Source: Candidatus Heritagella intestinalis
Lineage (GTDB): Bacteria; Bacillota; Clostridia; Oscillospirales; Acutalibacteraceae
Reading direction: 5' to 3'
Assembly: GCA_904420555.1 (NCBI GenBank)
Contig: CAJFVO010000005.1
Location: forward strand, 90,241-154,240
DNA length: 64,000 nt
Each line of letters opens with the position of its first letter. Positions within the stretch are counted from its first letter, which is position 1. A program made the position numbers and the translations under genes. The notes under the pieces are model-generated. The model was not told the DNA's origin and did no database searches. It was given only the letters and a program-made list of their open reading frames with translations. This document shows positions 1 to 8,007 of this stretch, in pieces.

Positions 1-650
1 ACATCGGCAAAGTGGTAACCTTTTTCCCGGGCCAGCTCTTTCAGGGCCGCATTGTACTTGTCCAGATTCTCGTTATTCAGGGTTTTCCGCTCCCGGCCCG
101 CCAAAATAGGGGTGGCCGACTGTATGTAGATTTCCGCGTCCGGAGACTTTTCCAGAATCCGTTGGATGAGGGTATTAAGATTTGTCACCGAATCCTCTAC
201 ACCGTAGAGGCCTACATCGTTCATACCCAGCATCAGGAATACCTTTTTCGCCCCCATGGCTTTAACGCCGTCCTCAACAAGCATTTTTTCCCCTTGGTAC
301 GAAGGATGCACCGAATTGGCCCCCACATCCCACAGGGCATTGCCGCTGCCTAAGCTCCCTGAGGTGAGGAATTGCGCCGTTCCCAGCACGCCCGGATGCG
401 CCTGGCAGTAAAAAGAAAGCCGGAGGGAGACAGAATCCCCCACAAACACCGCGTCATTGAAAAAGGCAGCCGCATCAGAGGGCTCTGGTACGGTTTCCTC
501 CGGGCCGGAAGAAGCCGTCTGGCTCTGGGAAGATTCCCCGCCTTGAATCCCAGAATCCGTCTGGGACGGCCCGCCGGAAGAAACGCATCCGGACAACAGC
601 AGCATACCGGCGGTGAGAATAGCTGCCGCCCGATTCCATTTTACTTTCAT
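1..650 (-). CDS. SGNH/GDSL-family lipoprotein, C-terminus cut by window edge
   Basis: Reading leftward from ATG at 648-650 the frame stays open to base 1, so the last part of the protein lies outside the window. The first 22 residues form a lipoprotein signal with a lipobox ending LLLSGC (Cys22), followed by a Ser/Gln/Thr/Pro-rich spacer typical of surface lipoproteins. The catalytic region starts with VFVGDS (block I, Ser73) and later shows GMNDVG (block III), which places it in the SGNH hydrolase superfamily acting outside the membrane, probably on acylated or esterified cell-wall or dietary glycans. AGAGG lies just upstream of the start. The substrate cannot be told from sequence. Confidence 0.85.
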   Translation of the reverse strand, partial: MKVKWNRAAAILTAGMLLLSGCVSSGGPSQTDSGIQGGESSQSQTASSGPEETVPEPSDAAAFFNDAVFVGDSVSLRLSFYCQAHPGVLGTAQFLTSGSLGSGNALWDVGANSVHPSYQGEKMLVEDGVKAMGAKKVFLMLGMNDVGLYGVEDSVTNLNTLIQRILEKSPDAEIYIQSATPILAGRERKTLNNENLDKYNAALKELAREKGYHFAD

Positions 651-843
651 GCTAATCCTCTTTTTGCTCCATCTACTGACATAACCGCCCGAGGGCGATT
701 TCTCTAACAATAATAGTATACCATAGAGCACTGAAGAGAGGCAATAAAATCAGCCGATTTGTAATAAAAGTAACAGCTTTGTCATTTTTATTCGCTTTAG
801 CCTGCACAAAAGGGCGTTCGCAGTGTTCCCGCCGCTCCGACTC

Positions 844-1215
844 TCACAAGAAATCCGCCTCTGGCGCCTGTTCCCACTCTAAAACCCGCCAGTGGCCCCT
901 GGGAGGCTGCTCCAACCGGGCACACCAGCAATCCTCCCCAATGCGGAGATAACAGAGAGCTCGGCCCTCTTCCACAGACTTTCCGTATGCGTCGTCAATC
1001 TCAAAGGCTTCTCCATACCGCTGGGCAAATTCGTCGGAGCGATAGGCTTCCCACAGGGCGGCCTCCACATAATCCCACTTTCCCCGGCCAAGTCCTGCCG
1101 CCTCTACCCGTTTGCGGGAACAGAAGGGCAGCTCATCCCCCTCTTCCGGCGCTTTGTCCAGGGCGCCGCCGCTCAACAGCAGCAGGGCCAATCGGCCCAA
1201 GCAGCCCCCGGCCAT
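844..1215 (-). CDS. Hypothetical protein coupled to dnaI
   Basis: Encodes 123 residues that I do not recognise. The start ATG overlaps the stop of the upstream helicase-loader gene in a TGATG junction, so translation is probably coupled. The N-terminus is short and hydrophobic (LALLLLSGG) but lacks a lipobox cysteine. The rest is acidic and rich in Trp and Tyr (KWDY, DCWCARLEQ, GHWRVLEWEQ), as in a small globular domain. It is the last gene of the dnaD-dnaI unit. Coupling to the loader suggests, but does not show, a replication-linked role. Confidence 0.6.
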   Translation of the reverse strand: MAGGCLGRLALLLLSGGALDKAPEEGDELPFCSRKRVEAAGLGRGKWDYVEAALWEAYRSDEFAQRYGEAFEIDDAYGKSVEEGRALCYLRIGEDCWCARLEQPPRGHWRVLEWEQAPEADFL

Positions 1216-2225
1216 CAGAGACCCTCCCGGGAACGCTCCCGCTCCATGTTCTTGAGCTGCCGCACATCCCGGCCGGCAAACAGAATCCGCTGGTAGCCGC
1301 CAATCATCCGGGAGACCATGCGCTCCCCATACCGGTCCAGCAGCTCCTTCATGGAGAGGTTGGTGCTGATAACCGTGGGCTTTTCCGCCATGAGCCGGGT
1401 ATTGATAATATTATAGAGAGCTGTAGTCACAAAGGCTGTGGAGAACTCCGTGCCCAAATCATCCAGAATCAGCAGGTCACAGTGCAGGAGCATCTGGTTG
1501 GTGTCCTGGCGATCCTCTCCGCCATCCCGGCCAAACCGCTCTTTCTCCAAAGCTGTGACAAAATTCTGCACAGAGCCGTACACCACCCCGTAACCCTTCT
1601 GGATGGCTTCCCGGGCAATGGCCAGAGAAAGGTGGGTCTTGCCCAAGCCAGTGCGCCCCTGAAACAACAGGCTTTCGGAATGAAGGGAAAATTTCTCTGC
1701 ATACTGCCGGCAGAAAGCCAATACCTGTTCCATGTGCGCCCGGGGGGAAAGCTGGTCTCCTTCCCCTCTGTCAGAGTAATACCGCAAATCGAACTGTTCG
1801 AACCCGGAGAGGGTCAGAGGGGTCATCTCATTAAGGCGGCGATAGGCCTCCTGGCGCAGAAGGCCCTTGAGACAATTACACATCCTGCCGTCAATAAAAC
1901 CGGTATCCTGACACTTGCCGCAGGTATAGGCAGGTTTTAGGGCGTCCTTTTCCAGCCCGGCCTGCTGGAGAAGGGATTCCCGCTCCTTTTGCAGTGCCAG
2001 GCTCTTGTCCCGCAAACGCTCCATGGCTTGCGCTGCGCCGTTGCCTCCAAAAACTGCTTTCGCAGTACCGGCGGCCAGATGGGCCAGCTCCCCCTGGATT
2101 TCACGGGCCCGGGGGAACAGGGCGTAAAAGGCCGCCCGGCGTTCCTGCGCCTCCCCTTCTGCCCGGGTTCTGCGTCGGTTCAGCTCCGCCATGGCGGCGT
2201 CGTATACTTCGCGGCTGTATCCCAT
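1215..2225 (-). CDS. dnaI: DnaI/DnaC-type replicative helicase loader
   Basis: A 336-residue AAA+ ATPase of the DnaC/DnaI/IstB group, which loads the replicative helicase at origins and restarted forks. Visible features are an N-terminal region of about 100 residues, a zinc-binding stretch with CGKC and CNC cysteines near residues 100-120, Walker A GRTGLGKT, Walker B LLILDDLG, and an arginine-rich end. Length and domain order match Firmicutes DnaI rather than transposon IstB, and no transposase lies nearby. It follows the DnaD-like gene by 6 nt, the usual primosome pairing in low-GC Gram-positive bacteria. Confidence 0.9.
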   Translation of the reverse strand: MGYSREVYDAAMAELNRRRTRAEGEAQERRAAFYALFPRAREIQGELAHLAAGTAKAVFGGNGAAQAMERLRDKSLALQKERESLLQQAGLEKDALKPAYTCGKCQDTGFIDGRMCNCLKGLLRQEAYRRLNEMTPLTLSGFEQFDLRYYSDRGEGDQLSPRAHMEQVLAFCRQYAEKFSLHSESLLFQGRTGLGKTHLSLAIAREAIQKGYGVVYGSVQNFVTALEKERFGRDGGEDRQDTNQMLLHCDLLILDDLGTEFSTAFVTTALYNIINTRLMAEKPTVISTNLSMKELLDRYGERMVSRMIGGYQRILFAGRDVRQLKNMERERSREGL

Positions 2226-2231
2226 TTCGGC

Positions 2232-3326
2232 TCACTCCTTTTTAAAATAACCCCACCGGCTGGTGCGCTCATACTCGTCCAAATCAAAACTGGTTTCCTT
2301 TTCCTGGGTCCGGGGGGCAGCTTTCGTGCTCTGTTCCGCTGCGGCCTGCTGGGGGGTGAAGATTCCCGCCTTATGCCAGCGCTCCAAAATCCGGTTGATA
2401 TAGCTCAGGTTCATCCGGCCGGTGGAATCCACACAGCGATTATAGGCTTCCCGGAGCATTTCATCGCTGAACTTCCACTCCTGAATCCAGCGCTGGGCAA
2501 ACTGTTCTTCCCGGGCGCTGGGGGAACGCCGTGGAATTCCCAAGGCATTTTCCACCCTGCGCCAGGATTGTTCCGCTTCGTCCAACTGGCGCAGCTTACT
2601 CTCTGCGGCCCCATGACTGAAAATATTTTCAGAAGCCCATCCCTTGGCCACTGCCTCAATATAGTTCAGGTTGTCCCGGCCCTTGCTCTTCACATACTGG
2701 AGCAGCATGACAATGACGTCCACCGGCAGGCCGAAATCATCGTGAATCATCACCAAGCTGGAAGAAAGGCCCGGCGAAATTGGCCGGCCCAAAATCAGCT
2801 CGGCCTCCTGCATCAGGGAACGGATTTCCTGGGATTCGTTAATCCTCTGGGAAACAAACACGCCATCGGGCTTCGGAATTCGACGGGGCGGCGCTTTTTT
2901 CACCGGTTCCGGCTGCGGCTCTGGCTTTTCCTGGGGAGCCGGAAGGGTAGAGACCAGCCGGGTGGGATGAGACGCTTCCTGCTCCTGGGGAGCGGTATCT
3001 TCCTCCGGTTCCGGCTGGAATGATTCTCCTTCAGATTCCGGCTCCTTCTGGGATTCCACTCCCGGAGGCGAAAGCTGGCCGCCGCTTTCCCGCAGCAAAC
3101 CTGTCTCCACCCAATACTGCATGGCATCCCGGGCATCCGCCGTGCTGACGCCTACGGCTGCCGCCAGCTTTTCAACGGAAATTTCCTCTCCCGCATGGCG
3201 CAAAACCCAAAGCAGCACTTTCAGCTGCACTGCCCCGGCCAGCCGCATATGGCGGTCTACCAGGGAGGACGGCACCGCGAACACCGAATTCCATTCCCCA
3301 AGATTGATTTGCATTTTCCAGACCAT
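2232..3326 (-). CDS. DnaD domain replication initiation protein
   Basis: A 364-residue DnaD/DnaB-like primosomal protein. The N-terminus (about 1-100) looks like a winged helix. An acidic, proline-rich low-complexity linker (about 100-165) follows, then two copies of the helical DnaB_2/DnaD module, each ending in a YI..(I/V)...W signature (NLNYIEAVAKGWASE and NLSYINRILERWHKAG). These modules bind DNA and remodel the origin before the loader acts. It is the first gene of the dnaD-dnaI unit. ATG at 3326 is given; ATG at 3314 (MQINLGEW) is an equally plausible start because the AAAGGA box touches the first ATG. Confidence 0.88.
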   Translation of the reverse strand: MVWKMQINLGEWNSVFAVPSSLVDRHMRLAGAVQLKVLLWVLRHAGEEISVEKLAAAVGVSTADARDAMQYWVETGLLRESGGQLSPPGVESQKEPESEGESFQPEPEEDTAPQEQEASHPTRLVSTLPAPQEKPEPQPEPVKKAPPRRIPKPDGVFVSQRINESQEIRSLMQEAELILGRPISPGLSSSLVMIHDDFGLPVDVIVMLLQYVKSKGRDNLNYIEAVAKGWASENIFSHGAAESKLRQLDEAEQSWRRVENALGIPRRSPSAREEQFAQRWIQEWKFSDEMLREAYNRCVDSTGRMNLSYINRILERWHKAGIFTPQQAAAEQSTKAAPRTQEKETSFDLDEYERTSRWGYFKKE

Positions 3327-3455
3327 TCCTTTCCCTTTTTACTCCAAAACCATCAAGCGGCCCCAAGGGCCGCGAATTTCCTGTTGACTATTTATTATAG
3401 CATAGTCAGGGCCACCGGGAAAGGTGGAAAATTCCCAAAAAGCCAGGCCTTCCCC

Positions 3456-4025
3456 TCACTTTCCCTCTTCCGCTCTTTGAATTGTCCCGGCAAGAATTTC
3501 CGCAGCAACTTGCGTGCCCTCTTCATTGGGATGGACGCCGTCAGCAGCATACAGATTCCGGCTTTCGGAAAGCTCATAAAAGCGGTCTCCCACCGGGGCC
3601 AGCAGGGCATGGTTTTCCTGAGCAGCCTTTCGGTAGGCTTGGGACATTCGGCGGGCCATTTCTTCATAGGAGATTCCCAAAGCTGTCAGGCTGTCGCTCC
3701 CCTTTTGATACGCCCAGGTTGCGTAGAGAACGGGGATGGCCCCATTTTGGCGAATCTGCTCACACAGCAGACGGACACTCCGGAAAAAGCTGTCCGGCGC
3801 CGTAATCGGCCCGTTACTCATCTCTTGAAGCACCACATAGTCCCAGGATTCTTTTTCCAGAGCTGCCTGGGTACGGGCGCCCATTTTCGTTTTGGGGTTC
3901 AGCTGCTCCGCCAGTCTCGCGCCGCCCCGGGTGTGCGCCATGACTTCCGCCCCTGTGAGACAGGACAAGGCATCAGGCAAATCATTGGTAAAAATAAAGC
4001 TGTTTCCCAGCATCAGGATACGCAT
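3456..4025 (-). CDS. SGNH/GDSL hydrolase family protein
   Basis: A 189-residue cytoplasmic SGNH-fold protein with no signal peptide. Block I appears as MLGNSF near the N-terminus, and the C-terminal catalytic block as DGVHPNEEGT, supplying the Asp-His pair. The N-terminal form resembles the DUF4886-like branch, where GNS replaces GDS. It probably removes ester-linked acyl groups; the substrate is unknown. It is transcribed alone, divergently from the esterase at 4222, from a promoter at 4058-4087. Confidence 0.75.
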   Translation of the reverse strand: MRILMLGNSFIFTNDLPDALSCLTGAEVMAHTRGGARLAEQLNPKTKMGARTQAALEKESWDYVVLQEMSNGPITAPDSFFRSVRLLCEQIRQNGAIPVLYATWAYQKGSDSLTALGISYEEMARRMSQAYRKAAQENHALLAPVGDRFYELSESRNLYAADGVHPNEEGTQVAAEILAGTIQRAEEGK

Positions 4026-4057
4026 CGGAATCCCTCCAAATCTGTAGTATTGGCTTT

Positions 4058-4087
4058 ATTATACTGCTTCCTTCCAGGAAAGGGCAA
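4058..4087 (-). promoter_or_regulatory. Probable sigma-A promoter for SGNH gene
   Basis: On the minus strand TTGCCC (4082-4087) and a perfect TATAAT (4058-4063) are separated by 18 bp, upstream of the gene starting at 4025. The spacing and -10 box are good; the -35 matches only partly. Confidence 0.5.
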
Positions 4088-4221
4088 CTTCCTGCCTTCA
4101 TAGAAGGAATTTACCCACAACGCCGCAGATTTTTCATAATAGAGGCTATCTCTCTTGACAAAAATGCAGTATACTATTTCTATACTTATATACAGCTCCT
4201 GCGGAAAGAGAGGGGTGCAAT

Positions 4222-4896
4222 TTGACTTCCTTTACGGTGGAAAAGAAAAACGTTTCGATTTTCCCTGCGGCCGGGCCGGATAGGCCGGTGATCTACCTCA
4301 ATACCTTTGAGGAGGAAGGCCGGCAAATCTATGAACTGGCCCAAGCTGCCGGCTGTCCGGATTTTTCTCTGGTGGCAGTGAGCGGCCTTGCCTGGAACCA
4401 TGACCTTTCCCCCTGGGAAACGCCCTCTTTGACCAGCGCCGGGGAACCCTTTACCGGCGGCGGAGAAACCTACCTGTCCCTGCTCACGGACACTATCTTG
4501 CCGCGGGCAGAGGAGATGCTCCCCGGGCCAGCATCCTGGCGAGGCGTTGCCGGGTATTCACTGGCCGGCCTGTTTGCGGTGTATTCCCTCTATCAGACGG
4601 ACCGGTTTACCCGAGGGGCAAGCATATCCGGTTCCTTGTGGTTTCCGAATATCAAGGAATACATTTTCTCCCATAAAATGAAGCGCCGGCCGGACTGCCT
4701 GTATTTCTCTTTGGGAGACAAAGAGCACAAAACCCGCAATCCCGTTATGAGAGCTGTACGGCGAAACACGGAGGAAATCCAGGCTTTTTACCAAGCCCAA
4801 GGCATTGGCACCGTGTTCCAACTGAACCCGGGAAACCATTTTCAAAACGCCCCGGAGCGCACTGTGAGAGGTATTCAGTGGATGTTAGAGAGATAA
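4222..4896 (+). CDS. Alpha/beta-hydrolase, siderophore-esterase-like
   Basis: A 224-residue alpha/beta-hydrolase. The nucleophile elbow is GYSLAG (Ser near residue 114), and the C-terminal ends with GNHFQNAPER, providing the histidine. An SGSLWFPN segment follows the nucleophile, as in the IroE/Fes/esterase D-like group that cleaves esters of siderophores or acylated sugars. No signal peptide is seen. Translation starts at a TTG preceded by AGAGAGGGG; no ATG fits. A TTGACA box at 4155-4160 may belong to its promoter, but the -10 is unclear. The actual substrate is unknown. Confidence 0.75.
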   Translation: MTSFTVEKKNVSIFPAAGPDRPVIYLNTFEEEGRQIYELAQAAGCPDFSLVAVSGLAWNHDLSPWETPSLTSAGEPFTGGGETYLSLLTDTILPRAEEMLPGPASWRGVAGYSLAGLFAVYSLYQTDRFTRGASISGSLWFPNIKEYIFSHKMKRRPDCLYFSLGDKEHKTRNPVMRAVRRNTEEIQAFYQAQGIGTVFQLNPGNHFQNAPERTVRGIQWMLER

Positions 4897-4942
4897 GGAC
4901 GCTCTATCCCTACCAGTGGAAACCAGAAAGGAGTCCAAAGAG

Positions 4943-5125
4943 ATGAACTTTACCCAAAAGGAGCAAGAATATCTGGAGCAAGTCAAAATTCTGGGAGAAA
5001 GCGGCTCCCCGGAACTAAGCGCTCTATGCCGTAGGGCATGGGAGGATAGCCAGACAGGAGAAATTTCTCAAAAAGCCTACAGTAAAATTTACTCTATGTG
5101 CATGGAGTATGCGTATCCACGATAA
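4943..5125 (+). CDS. Small hypothetical protein
   Basis: Encodes 60 residues (MNFTQKEQEYLEQ...), mostly helical and charged, ending near a Cys-Met-Glu-Tyr stretch. I do not recognise it. AAAGGAG at 4927-4933 sits 9 nt before ATG 4943, so this start is preferred over an earlier in-frame ATG at 4916. It follows the esterase by 46 nt and may be cotranscribed with it. Confidence 0.6.
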   Translation: MNFTQKEQEYLEQVKILGESGSPELSALCRRAWEDSQTGEISQKAYSKIYSMCMEYAYPR

Positions 5126-5161
5126 GGAACCCTTACATTCTCATTTATCCTGACAAAATAT

Positions 5162-5186
5162 GTACCGGGCCCTCTGGGCCCAGTAC
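5162..5186 (-). terminator. Terminator hairpin after cotJC
   Basis: The inverted repeat GTACYGGGCC...GGCCCRGTAC lies directly after the cotJC stop on the minus strand and is followed by ATATTTTG. It is also close to the end of the plus-strand small gene, so it may serve both. Confidence 0.6.
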
Positions 5187-5187
5187 T

Positions 5188-5796
5188 TCATTTTCTCTTG
5201 GGTTTGTCAAAGGCAGGGTTAAACGCGTAAAAGTTCTTGCTGTCCAGCCTGTCGGTCAGGATGCGCAGGGCCTCGCCGAATCGCTGGTAGTGGACGATCT
5301 CCCGCTCCCGGAGGAACTTGATGGGATCCCGCACATCCGGGTCGTCGGCAAAACGCAGGATGTTATCGTAGGTCAACCGGGCCTTTTGTTCCGCAGCCAG
5401 GTTTTCGTTCAGATCCGCAATGGGGTCCCCGGTCACAGCGATGGTGTTGGCACTGAAGGGCGCGCCGCTGGCCGCCGTGGGATAAACGCCGGTGGTGTGG
5501 TCGATGAAGTAATCCCCAAAGCCAGATTTTTTAATATCCTCCATGCTCAAATTCCGGGTAAGCTGATAGACAATGGTCCCCACCATTTCTAAATGCCCCA
5601 GTTCTTCCGTACCGATATCGGTGAGAATCGCTTTCAGCTCCGGATAGGGCATTCCATATCGCTGGCTCAGATAGCGCAGGGACGCCCCCAGCTCTCCATG
5701 AGGACCGCCGTATTGGCTGATAATCAGCTTTGCCAACTCCGGATTGGAATTCTTGATCTTAATGGGGTATTGCAGCCGCTTTTCATAAACAAACAT
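5188..5796 (-). CDS. cotJC: Spore coat protein CotJC (manganese-catalase family)
   Basis: A 202-residue ferritin-like di-manganese protein of the CotJC family found in the inner spore coat. Helix motifs carrying metal ligands are visible (ELGASLRYLSQRY, TEELGHLEMV, EQKARLTYDNI, EREIVHYQRFGE). ATG at 5796 overlaps the cotJB stop by one base (TAATG), as expected for this operon; an in-frame start farther upstream would lie inside cotJB and is rejected. The protein probably scavenges peroxide during coat assembly. Confidence 0.95.
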   Translation of the reverse strand: MFVYEKRLQYPIKIKNSNPELAKLIISQYGGPHGELGASLRYLSQRYGMPYPELKAILTDIGTEELGHLEMVGTIVYQLTRNLSMEDIKKSGFGDYFIDHTTGVYPTAASGAPFSANTIAVTGDPIADLNENLAAEQKARLTYDNILRFADDPDVRDPIKFLREREIVHYQRFGEALRILTDRLDSKNFYAFNPAFDKPKRK

Positions 5797-6056
5797 TACA
5801 GATCTTCCTCCTCTCCGGTTTCCCAAGGCCAAGGCCCAGTAATCCAGGCCCAACGGCTGGTCTGATTGCTGGATTCATGGATGGGCCCGTAGGCGTCCTC
5901 ATATTTTTTCGTCAAGGCCGCAATCTTCTTCCGGTACTCGTCCAGCTTTTTGGCCGCATCGCAATTTCCAGGATGGGTGTCCAGAAAAATATGCAGCTCC
6001 CAGGCAGCAAACTTCATGGAGGAAAGCTGGCGCAGCATACGCTCCTGTTCGGTCAT
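5796..6056 (-). CDS. cotJB: Spore coat protein CotJB
   Basis: An 86-residue protein matching CotJB. It is helical, with KFAAWELHIFLDTHPGN in the first half and YEDAYGPIHESS followed by a Trp-rich end (WAWITGPWPW). It is needed with CotJA and CotJC for coat assembly; its biochemical role is unknown. It overlaps cotJA by 4 nt (ATGA) and cotJC by 1 nt, so the operon is translationally coupled. Confidence 0.93.
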   Translation of the reverse strand: MTEQERMLRQLSSMKFAAWELHIFLDTHPGNCDAAKKLDEYRKKIAALTKKYEDAYGPIHESSNQTSRWAWITGPWPWETGEEEDL

Positions 6057-6253
6057 CTGGGTTCACCCCGCCTTCCATAAAACGGCTTGTCTAATTCCGG
6101 AAACAGTGTGCCGGCGTCCAGGGCTTTTTCGGCGGGATAAACACTGCCAAGCTGCTGGAAAGGCACATAAGCCATGGCAACCTGGGGATTTTTAGGCAGC
6201 GGGCTGATACTGCCGTCCGCCATACAGGTATTCTCCATGGAATACTCATCCAT
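6053..6253 (-). CDS. cotJA: Spore coat associated protein CotJA
   Basis: A 66-residue protein with the CotJA core AMAYVPFQQLG...YPAEKALDAGTLFPELDKPF. The first gene of the cotJABC operon, which in Bacillus is read by sigma-E in the mother cell. AAAGGAG lies about 10 nt before the ATG. I could not identify a convincing sigma-E promoter in the roughly 150 nt up to the RNase P gene, although a CATAGAAT-like -10 is present there. Confidence 0.93.
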   Translation of the reverse strand: MDEYSMENTCMADGSISPLPKNPQVAMAYVPFQQLGSVYPAEKALDAGTLFPELDKPFYGRRGEPR

Positions 6254-6357
6254 CTGTCATCGGCTCCTTTCTAAAGGAATGGGGGACGGAACCGCCGTCC
6301 CTCTTTTTCATTCTATGCAAAGCCGCAGATTTGGTGTGCGGGGGCGTTCTTCCAAAC

Positions 6358-6395
6358 AAAAAAACCGCCGGAGAAAGGTTTCTCCAGCGGTTTTC
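6358..6395 (-). terminator. Terminator of RNase P RNA
   Basis: On the minus strand a long stem (CCGCTGGAGAAA pairing with TTTCTCCGGCGG) begins about 10 nt after the RNase P RNA end and is followed by a T-run on that strand, giving a strong intrinsic terminator. Confidence 0.85.
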
Positions 6396-6406
6396 CTTTT
6401 TAAAAT

Positions 6407-6753
6407 GCGACCAGGCCTGTAAGCCGAGTTCTGTCGTGAACAGCCATCTATCTTGGCCGGGCGTTGCCGCCGCGGCTCCTGCCACCTTCCCGGGACGCGC
6501 CGGGCCGACGCATCATGTCCCTCTGCGGTGTTGCTCCGAATAGGGTTTGCAGAGCCGTGGGGTTCCCCCCACGCTGGTGAGCTCTTACCTCGCCTTTCCA
6601 CCCTTACGTGTCGAAGACACGCGGTATCTCTCTGTTGCACTTTCCCTGGGGTCGCCCCCGGCGGCCGTTAGCCGTTATTCTTGCCCTGTGGAGCTCGGAC
6701 TTTCCTCAGACGCCTGCTTTCGCCTGGCGCCCGCAGCTGTTCAGCCTGCTCGC
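6407..6753 (-). ncRNA. rnpB: RNase P RNA, bacterial type A-like
   Basis: The minus strand carries the universal RNase P core: GAGGAAAGTCCGAGCTCC, then GGGCAAGAATAACGGCTAACG, and near the 3' end CAGAACTCGGCTTACAGG. The ends pair as helix P1 (GCGAGCAGGC with GCCTGGTCGC), which fixes the limits to about 6407-6753 and a length near 347 nt. The RNA is the catalytic subunit that removes tRNA 5' leaders. Short open frames inside it are coincidental. Confidence 0.96.
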
Positions 6754-6799
6754 AGGATTTATTGTACCCGCAAACCAGCGATTTTGTCAAGAGGTGGCC

Positions 6800-7747
6800 T
6801 CACTCTTCCCCGTACAACAGCGCTTCCAACACTGGCAGTACTGCTTCAGGGTACGCGTAAGTATCTGGAGCCTTCCCCTCTTCTATAAAGGGCTGGTGTG
6901 CGCCAAAGTACAGCGCACGCTGCTTCATAGCGTCCTCTGTCATAACCTGCACATAGCCTGCTTCCCGCTCATAGAAGGGGTCTTCTACTACCCGGGCTAC
7001 GATTTTTGCCAAATCTGCGGCATAGGCCTCCAGGTCGTCCTCCTCCCGTACCACAAATTCCATGGCCCCCTCGTACTGGCCTACGCCGGTATACTCCCAA
7101 TCCATGTCTTCTTTCTCATAGACTTCCCGGGCATATTGGGAGGTGAGTTTCATCTGATAGTCATCTGTCAGGCCATAGCGGCTGACACCATAGACCCGCA
7201 CAGCCAGCTGCGGATGCTCCTCGGGGGTATAACGGCTGATTCCGTCTCCCTGGTCTGGGGCTAGGGTAAAAGTAGTGCTGTGAGTGTACTCCAAAGCCCG
7301 GATATCGTCCGCAGCCTCCCAGGAAAAGGGTTCCATAAAAAGCCCCAGCCGGGGATGGGCGTAGGTGATTTCCCGGGCCTCCAAAAAGCCCTGGTACCAG
7401 CGAATCTCCAATTCCCCCCAGGGCAAAACGGCTTCTTCCGGCATTCGGATGGCTCCCATCAAAAGGGACAGAGGCGTCCCCATCAACAGCAAAATCACAT
7501 AGAGGGTCAGCAGAGTATTCCGAAGCCAACGCCTTTTTATCCATTTCCAGAGGGTGCCGCCCAGCAAAGCCGCGCCTGCCATCCCAGCCAGAAACCCAAA
7601 AATCCATAGGGTCACCGGCCGGTATTGCCAGCCATGATAGGCGGCTATTCCCATTCCCACAAAATATAGCAGCCACAAAATTCCATAGGAAATCCAGGCC
7701 CAGCTTAACCAGCTGGGCCTGGGGCATTTTTTCAAGCATTTACACAT
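6800..7747 (-). CDS. Membrane protein of unknown function
   Basis: A 315-residue protein with about three N-terminal membrane helices (residues ~12-35, 45-65, 75-98) and a long soluble C-terminal part rich in Glu and Tyr, presumably extracytoplasmic. No known motif is visible. AGGAGG sits just before ATG 7747, fixing the start; in-frame codons upstream lack a ribosome site. It stands alone between RNase P RNA and the divergent gldA operon. Confidence 0.75.
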   Translation of the reverse strand: MCKCLKKCPRPSWLSWAWISYGILWLLYFVGMGIAAYHGWQYRPVTLWIFGFLAGMAGAALLGGTLWKWIKRRWLRNTLLTLYVILLLMGTPLSLLMGAIRMPEEAVLPWGELEIRWYQGFLEAREITYAHPRLGLFMEPFSWEAADDIRALEYTHSTTFTLAPDQGDGISRYTPEEHPQLAVRVYGVSRYGLTDDYQMKLTSQYAREVYEKEDMDWEYTGVGQYEGAMEFVVREEDDLEAYAADLAKIVARVVEDPFYEREAGYVQVMTEDAMKQRALYFGAHQPFIEEGKAPDTYAYPEAVLPVLEALLYGEE

Positions 7748-7901
7748 TCTTTGACCTCCTTTTTCCCGATTCCCCTTCATGAAGCATACCCCAAAGAGAT
7801 TTCCTACTTGTGACGGAAACCTTACTCTTTTGCAAGGGCAGCCTTGGGCAACCGGTTTTCTCCTGTCTACAAATGCATTCCCTGAGAAAAGTCTTTGGCC
7901 T

Positions 7902-7929
7902 TTTGCAGGAGCCGAGGGTGTGGTATAAT
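7902..7929 (+). promoter_or_regulatory. Probable sigma-A promoter of gldA operon
   Basis: TTTGCA (7902-7907), 16 bp spacer, then TATAAT (7924-7929) preceded by TGTGG, about 80 nt upstream of gldA. The leader of roughly 70 nt contains no fluoride-riboswitch consensus that I can see, although fluC is in the operon. Confidence 0.6.
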
Positions 7930-8007
7930 GGGCATAAGAAAGCTGTTCCCCCAATCCGCTCATCTTTTTTAGGGCGGGGCCTTACCATCAGTTAGGAGTG
8001 AATGTTT

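Noticed and set aside
6283..6307. Hairpin GGGACGG/CCGTCCC followed by TCTTTTT on the plus strand
   Set aside because: It looks like a terminator, but no plus-strand gene precedes it; on the minus strand it is just the cotJA leader.
6246..6888. Several short frames on both strands across the RNase P RNA
   Set aside because: The region is fully explained by the structured RNA and its terminator; the frames share no start signals.
7930..8007. Fluoride riboswitch in the leader of the gldA-fluC operon
   Set aside because: The conserved GGNGATGG and pseudoknot pairing segments of the crcB motif could not be found.
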